Of a stretch of 64,000 nt of DNA, positions 46,351-64,000 are shown one piece after another. The position numbers and the translations under genes were made by a program. How positions within the stretch are numbered: the stretch's first letter is position 1; each line of letters begins with the position of its first letter. Source of the DNA: Corythucha ciliata (taxonomy: Eukaryota > Arthropoda > Insecta > Hemiptera > Tingidae). A model generated the notes under the pieces. It worked only from the letters and a program-made list of their open reading frames with translations, was not told the origin of the DNA and searched no databases. The DNA lies in NCBI GenBank assembly GCA_038030265.1, contig CM075940.1, positions 11,160,001 through 11,224,000 of the forward strand, read 5' to 3'.

Positions 46351-47019
46351 GGAATCAGGGCCGGATCTTGCTTTTTGCCGCCCCGGGGCTAATTTGTTTT
46401 TGCCGCCCCACGCGACAAACCGGCGGCGGTAAAAAAGAGATGTGGTACTGGTACCTATAACCGCTTGGACAACGCTTTGGCCCCATCCGACAATTTTTAT
46501 TCCATCCGTCTAGGAGAATAAAACAAATCAGGTGTCCAGCAGTTTCTGTGACTAAATATTCGATTCTGCCATCAATACGGATTCGATTTGTATACTTCTG
46601 GGAATAATCTGTGCCGTATATGGTGACCAAGGTTCAAAATAATGACCTCAGTGCTAATTTTGAGTCATTGAGTGTGTCAAGGTCGTCGCCTGGAAGCGGC
46701 TTGCAAAAAACGGTGGCATCGGAAGTGGAACCGCTAAAACGGTTCGTCTTAACGGCCCGTTTATTCGATTGTTGGATTCCCCGGGTCGAAACCCCCAGAG
46801 ATATGCGATTCCTTCCAATTTTAAATTTTTGGCCATTTTTGCCTAACCCACGGACAGCTTTAGTAGGTGATTTTCAGGTCCTTTTTAACAATCCTCAGCC
46901 AAAAACGCCCCATAAGGTGTCGTCGGCAATAGCCTATCGAGGCTTAAGGGCAAGTCTACGTCTGAAATTAAGAAGCCACGCTCATTTTTCGCTGTTCTGC
47001 AGGCTATTACTCGGCTAAA

Positions 47020-47539
47020 CGTTTTGAAAACTCCAATATTCCCGGATAAAATTGAGAAAAAGCACTTATTCATGGTTAAAATTGAGAAAATGAGTCAATT
47101 CGTGGTTTCTGATCCAACATGTGGTCAAAATTGAGAAAAAAAAAACGGTGGTGTGTAGTGTAGTTCCAGAAAATCTGCGGCTAAAGTTGAGAAAAACCGT
47201 CAACTATCCGCTAAAATTGAAATAAAAACACGCTGACTCACGGCTAAAATTAGGGAAAAACTCTAGATCGCTGCTAAAATTGAGAAAAAGTGGTAAGCGA
47301 TCAAGTAAACAGCCATATTGGGGTTGAAAGAGCTACAGGCATAAAATTGTTTTTGGAAGCGCCAAATTCGCAAAATTGGTCCTTAAAAAGTGCCAAACAA
47401 CGAAACTTTATTTTTTGGAAGAACCAAGTCCTTGAATTCGGCAATTTGGGCAAACAAAGGATGTTAAGGGGCCTCGTAGAGATTTCCGCTCCTTAAAAAG
47501 CCGCCCCGATAGAAGGAGTGTGATGGAGGTCCGCCACTG
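47020..47539. mobile_element. hAT-like right terminus with reverse 30 bp minisatellite
   Basis: The end at 47539, read in reverse, is CAGTGGCGGACCTCCATC, and further in it has GCGGAAATCTCTACGAGG, shared with 39088 and 55196. Reverse 30 bp units occupy 47020-47300. The left end of this element was not identified; CAGGGCCGGATCTTGC at about 46357 is a candidate of a different end type. Confidence 0.5.
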
Positions 47540-47729
47540 ATCCTGCTATTGCATAATTCACTATGGGGCTGCGGCGGCTTTTTTTCTCAAAGAGTCAAGC
47601 ACAGTTGCCGTTGCCGACAGAAGCCGCGAAATACTTTTCTCAAATTCAGTATTGAACTTGATTTCAGAAAAGCAAATATCGCTTTTTCTCAATTATCCCG
47701 GTGAAGTTGCCTCCAGATACCATACCTCT

Positions 47730-48675
47730 CTCTCTCTGCGGAACTCCTTAAGATGTGGCCAGTACCTAGACCTTTTTGCAGGCCTTTACCTGGCCTGTAC
47801 CCCATCTTTGGCCCGGATACCGCAACAGAGTCGGCCCCATCGCTCAGCTCAACCCGTTAGCCACGGCTGCTGGCCAGCCAGCCGCGCCCGAGAGAGACCA
47901 CGCGAAGGTGGGTCTTTTGAGCTGAGGATGCTGGCTTCCGCCATGGACCGAAACCGGACAGGGAAGAGAACCCTGCCCGGGTTGCCCGAGTAGGGAACCC
48001 TGCTCAAGCATGGCCGGTCCCAGCCCTCTTCGCTCCAGCCAGGAGCGGGAGAAGGCCAGGAGGCGGCCATACGCCCGCCGGTCTTGGACAAGAGCCGAGT
48101 CTTCCGGTGGGCCTCCACTCCCCCATATCGCCCGCCGCAGATCCCCGTGGAGGCTGCAGCGACGAAGCACATGGTCGGCGGTCTCCTCCTCGACACCACA
48201 AGGGCATGTTGGAGAGTCCCGCCGCCTGAAGAACCACAACTTGGCGTTAAACGAGCCGTGTCCAGTCAGGATTTGCATGGCAGCGTGCTCAAGGGTGAAC
48301 CACTTGGCCGCTGCCAGTCTCGTCCGAACGTCGGGCACGAACCCGAATGTACGCCTACCCGTTGAACTGTAAGTCCAACGCGCCTGCCAAGCCTCAACGA
48401 CTAGGTCGTCAAGGAGGCGGAGGCCCCATGCGGCCCCCCCACTCCTCGGCCAAGAGACCGAGGCGCTCTGCCCAATCTTCACGGCACCGTACCCAGTCCA
48501 AGTTTCCCTGAACCAGGCGGCGCCCGTGAACCGATGCGTCGAGAAGGAGGTCCGCAGGAGGTATCCCCGCCAGCACCTGAAGCGCGTCGGAACTGACAGT
48601 CCGGTACGCCATGGTCACCCTTACCAAGGCCTGCCGCTGCAAGCTGAGGACCTTCGCCCTCTGAGCCCATACCAT
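47730..48675 (-). pseudogene. GC-rich LINE (R1/I-group non-LTR retrotransposon), 3' fragment
   Basis: The minus strand encodes the C-terminal part of a LINE ORF2. A post-RT thumb-like segment with LRVTMAYRTVSSDALQ-type sequence (VTMAYRTVSSDALQVLAGIP), is followed in another frame by WFTLEHAAMQILTGHGSFNA and SPTCPCGVEEETADHVLRRC, the C-x-C...H...C zinc knuckle of this group. The frame changes near 48410-48450, at a run of seven C. The fragment is clearly GC-richer than its surroundings, which suggests a recent arrival. It is 5'-truncated and lies between 30 bp minisatellite pieces (47640-47710, 48680-48740). Confidence 0.85.
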
Positions 48676-48740
48676 ACCAGGAATTTGTGATTTTTTCTCA
48701 ATTTTGGTCTAAAAAATGGACAATTCTCTCAATTTCAGAC

Positions 48741-49809
48741 GCTGACTTGCCCATAAGCTTTCTCCGGTTTCTGCAAGAACAGTGCACACGGATCGCGATA
48801 GACTACTCTGGACTCAGGATTCGAGAAAAATCGTCCAAAACCAACGAAATAACGCCCCATTTTCAGTGCTGAAGACCCCTTATGGAGGCTTTTTATATGG
48901 GAACCGAAAAAAAAAATGGCTCTATAAACCGCTGTTTTGGAAAAATTTAAAATTTGACGAAACCGCGTATTTTCTGGTTTCTTTCGACACGGAGACTCGT
49001 CGGTGCTCAACCTCCGTCACCACCGTTGTCCTGGGGCCGGCGCCTTCCTATAGCACAATCACTCCTGGCGACGCCCTTGATACACTCACATGAGGCACAG
49101 GACATTATATTGATCCCACAGTCTTCTTGGTCACCTGGTTGGGATGAACCTGGGCTGACCACTTTTACTAATTCCCTAACGCACCCAAATCGTGGGGCTG
49201 AATCGGAATATTCAACCATAAAAACTGTTGAGAGCCTTCAACTTTCTATTCTCAAGGGCGGACTGAATGAAAATCGTCGCATGACAGTCGAAACCGAGGA
49301 GGCAAATCGCCGCCCAGCCGGATACCAAATCTCTTTTTCACATACCTACATCCATGAACATAAAACCTAAAGTATTTTATCATGTTTTAGACAGATTTAT
49401 TAAAGTTAGTTCTTAATTTCGACCTCTTTTTCTGTCGTCTTTATTTTTATATTAAACAAAATCTAAAATTACCTATTTTTCCCATATTTAAGTGTTCCGA
49501 CCCCCTCCCATCTCTTCTAATTCGGTACGCTATTGCTCCCCAGATTAGCTAATTTTTCTCAATAATACAGGACTCTGACAGCATGAAAAACAAAAACAGG
49601 AGAGTAGATTTTTGTTGATAAAGTTTCTAGACCCCTTCACGTGTATTCCGATAATTCCTAAAAACCTCTAGTGTGTCCCAACAACAGCGTTTAAAAAACT
49701 TTAGAAATCGACACATAGTTCTTTTTCATATAGCCCCCTCCCTCACCGCCAAGGCAGAGAGCAATAGATTTTCAGTTCGAGGAACCGAAGACAGAGTGGC
49801 GGGACTTAC
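48741..49809. other. Intergenic or last Pax6 intron, nothing recognised
   Basis: There are no domain-bearing ORFs and no exon that continues the Pax6 frame (which needs a two-base entry). Confidence 0.4.
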
Positions 49810-61546
<11,737 letters not shown>

Positions 61547-63110
61547 CTGCGAAACAATTGAGAAAACAACGGCTTTGTAGAGTTGAAAAGAGTAGGCGGA
61601 TAAGTATCATTTAAACTACTTGACTAATAAACGAAGTATAGGGGAGGGTTGAACCGAAGTATGATGTCTCATCAATTCAACGTTTTGTTTAACTAAAGAC
61701 CCTCTCCCCCTCACCCTTTTTTTTTTTAGTACCAACAATGATTTTTCAAGAGTCTGTTTGGTGTGTGCTCCAAACTTTGTTTATTCATATTCTTCATTTA
61801 ATAAAAAGCTTTTGTGTTCCTTCTTTTTTTTCCCCTTCGAAAAAGAATGGCGTACACTCAGCATACATTACATACATACCTCACGCACCCCCTCCCCCCA
61901 AAGAGCGATATTCAGGACACTTCACGGTTTTATTTCACATGGTTTACGTTACCCATCGCCCAATCTTCGACATGGTTACCGTACGCTCACACTCATCGTT
62001 TCAACTCTGAGCCTAAATCCAGAACAAAACAAAAGAACTCAGATATACCCAAGCAAGAGAGGAATGATGCAATAATTGTGGAAAAATAACAAATACAAAT
62101 ATACCACTCAAGGAATGTCTGAGGTTAAAAATATGAAACGATGCATAACATAATCTAAGCGAAAAGGGTTTTACAAAAAGTACAATACCAACATTGAGAA
62201 GCAGATGTAAAATGATGAAACGCCTTTGGTCACAGTTAACAAGATGCCTAAAGCTTACAGCAAGTGAGCATGAATGCTACCCGAGTTGTGAACGACAGTA
62301 AAAAAAAAAAAAGTGATGTGGTGGGATGGGGAAGAAGCCTTTTTATTCACACGAACATAACAATACTTTTTATTCCTACGGGAGACTATTACCACCAAAG
62401 CATTTGAATTGACTTTTTTTTTTGTCAATCGACACGCCGGGGAATTATTTTTCGAGGGAGCCCCCTCTCACCCCTTTAAGCTTGCCCGTTGACGGGCAGT
62501 TCAGTATGATTGGTGGACTTGAGGGTGGTGATGAGAGAGGGCGAGGGAGTTTCTGGGCATAGAAATTGCATTCTAGGTAACGTAATTTGTGGAATTGGGG
62601 AGGGTAGGCTTGCATCAGAGTAACACTGTTAGCGTTTACAAGATAAGTCACGCTGTCTAAACAAACCGCCCAGAGCCCTCGTGTCATCAACTACTATCCT
62701 TTTATGTTAATATTTCCTTTATATTAATACTACATTGTCTATTACACGATTCTTGCTTTGTTCTGCTAATCACTTTTTGCCCTTAACGTCGTTTTCATCT
62801 CCCCCTTCTTCATTTGATACTTATCTTACTGCAAGCATGATTGAGCAGCAATACAGCTAAACTAAATGATGGAAAAAAGAGGAGAAAACTTAGTGACAGA
62901 TCCCAACCTCCCTCCGCACAGCCGCAATAGTGGAGATTTCATTTTTACAGTATTACCCTCAGGTACTCGTATCAAGAAAGTCTTTTGAAAATCGTAACAA
63001 TCTCTTTACCACTTCAAGCTTTAAGAAGGAAATACTTCAATTTTTCTTTCTCAAAAGTAGAAAATGAAGGACAGAGGTCTAAGGATATTCAAAAGTAGCC
63101 TTTTGAGTAT
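61547..63110. other. Pax6 intron, no exon recognised
   Basis: I looked for the upstream paired-domain exons here and found none; they are probably past 64000. AT-rich sequence with poly-A and poly-T tracts. Confidence 0.45.
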
Positions 63111-63316
63111 ACTCACTTGATATTGCCCCACTTGAGATAAATCCCCAGGAAACGTTTCTTTTTTTTTCTGAACGAACTTGTTTGGTATGAATGCATCTGG
63201 TGAAGGGTGAAGGGGAACATCCCCCTCCCTTCCGATTCCAAGTGAATGTAATATTTTGTACTTATATTGTTCGGGAGAAATTTCCCAAATTTTAACGACT
63301 TGCTCAGCTGTTTCTA
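63111..63316 (-). CDS. Exon-like block, unrecognised protein
   Basis: An open frame sits between a TTCTATAG acceptor region (after about 63330) and a GTGAGT donor (CAATATCAA/GTGAGT). It encodes QFLVETAEQVVKIWEISPEQ, YKYKILHSLGIGREGDVPLH and PSPDAFIPNKFVQKKKETFP. The residue mix looks like a folded protein, unlike the spurious ORFs here. It does not match the Pax6 paired domain. It may be an exon of a gene that overlaps or lies within the Pax6 5' region. I do not recognise the family. The right border is near 63330 if the exon includes the VM before QFL. Confidence 0.4.
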
Positions 63317-64000
63317 CTAAGAACTGCATAACCTATAGAAAAGAATTGTTACATATCAAATATTCAAAATGTCCTACTCTTTTCAATCGACAAAAAGTTC
63401 AAACAGGCAACCCCCCTCTCCCTCCCTCTCGCTCATCACAAAGAACTACGATTGTTCGCGAAATAAAAAAATGATGACGAGGAACGCAAAATGACGACTC
63501 TCGTGGGATTACAATCGAATTACATCATTAAGAGGCCCTATTTATTATCATTCGCTGGTGCGTACCCCTTTGCGCGTGCATTCTAACAAGATTCTCCCTT
63601 TCCACGACTCCAATCACCCACCAAACCACGCTTTTCACCCCTTTTTTTCCATCATTCTGGACTAACAACCTCCAAAACTGGGAATTTGAGGTATTTTTTG
63701 TCCCACGAGACAGATATAGAGGGTTGAAATCCGAATTAGAGCGCACAATATTATAATATTGTAGCGCGGTATGGGGAAGCCGGTGATAGTGTAACTCTAA
63801 TGGATTGGGTTGCCGAGAGCAAGAGAAGGAGTTGAGGGGGCTTGGTTTAAATGGGTATTCCCGAATAATGAGGCGACAGCAAGGGATTTAATTGGTAAAG
63901 GGGGTTTAACTTTATAGCTAGAAATCATCAAAATTTAATTGAGTTAACTCACACAGATCGCATTGCTCAACTTGAAAATACCTATAATATATCAAAACGC

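Noticed and set aside
48010..48372. Plus-strand ORFs opposite the LINE fragment
   Set aside because: They are antisense shadows of the GC-rich LINE coding strand, which carries the zinc-knuckle motif.

Overview
The window looks like animal nuclear DNA, and the genes point to an arthropod. A crustacean is my guess, but nothing here proves it. There are no operons or bacterial signals. Coding DNA lies in short exons with GT-AG borders, separated by AT-rich, repeat-filled introns. Two multi-exon genes can be read, both on the minus strand. I joined exons by hand from reading frame, splice sites and intron phase. No transcript data were available, so each border could be off by a base or two.

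Gene 1 (about 7751-31093) is an ANKS1/Odin-type adaptor. Its order is N-terminal ankyrin repeats, a long low-complexity middle with proline and serine patches, two SAM domains, then a PTB domain. Twenty exons join with matching phases into one frame of 4110 nt, about 1369 residues plus stop. Gene 2 (49810 to beyond about 61546) is the 3' part of a Pax6/eyeless-type gene: end of the paired domain, an alanine-rich linker, the whole homeodomain, and the start of the Ser/Thr/Pro-rich tail. The first paired-domain exons lie past the right edge. The last coding exon(s), left of 49810, were not recognised. One further exon-like block (63111-63316) inside or beyond the Pax6 5' region was not identified.

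The rest is mostly mobile and tandem-repeat DNA. Several degenerate minisatellites recur: a ~30 bp unit (core TTTTTCTCAATTTTAGCC), a 17 bp unit (core TTTGCTGTGGTTGGACC), a ~20 bp GTAAAATCGTCAGTTTT-type unit and a GTGAAATTGCAAGTTT-type unit. The large 30 bp and 17 bp arrays sit inside hAT-like non-autonomous elements with CAGTGG/CAGAGG-type terminal inverted repeats; three have recognisable 8 bp target duplications (27906-29623, 32565-36545, 52928-55196). Other pieces are a broken Ty3/gypsy retrotransposon (38909-41580), a GC-rich 5'-truncated LINE of the R1/I group (47730-48675), SINE-like tRNA-derived pieces, and a 118 bp inverted repeat whose arms each carry a hammerhead-like core (22923-23236).

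Layout: 1-3922 repeat/hAT end; 3923-7750 3' flank of gene 1; 7751-31093 gene 1 with elements in its introns; 31094-49809 intergenic, with nested transposons, gypsy and LINE; 49810-64000 Pax6 exons with repeat-filled introns. The two genes are not obviously functionally linked: one is a cytoplasmic receptor-signalling adaptor, the other a developmental transcription factor.
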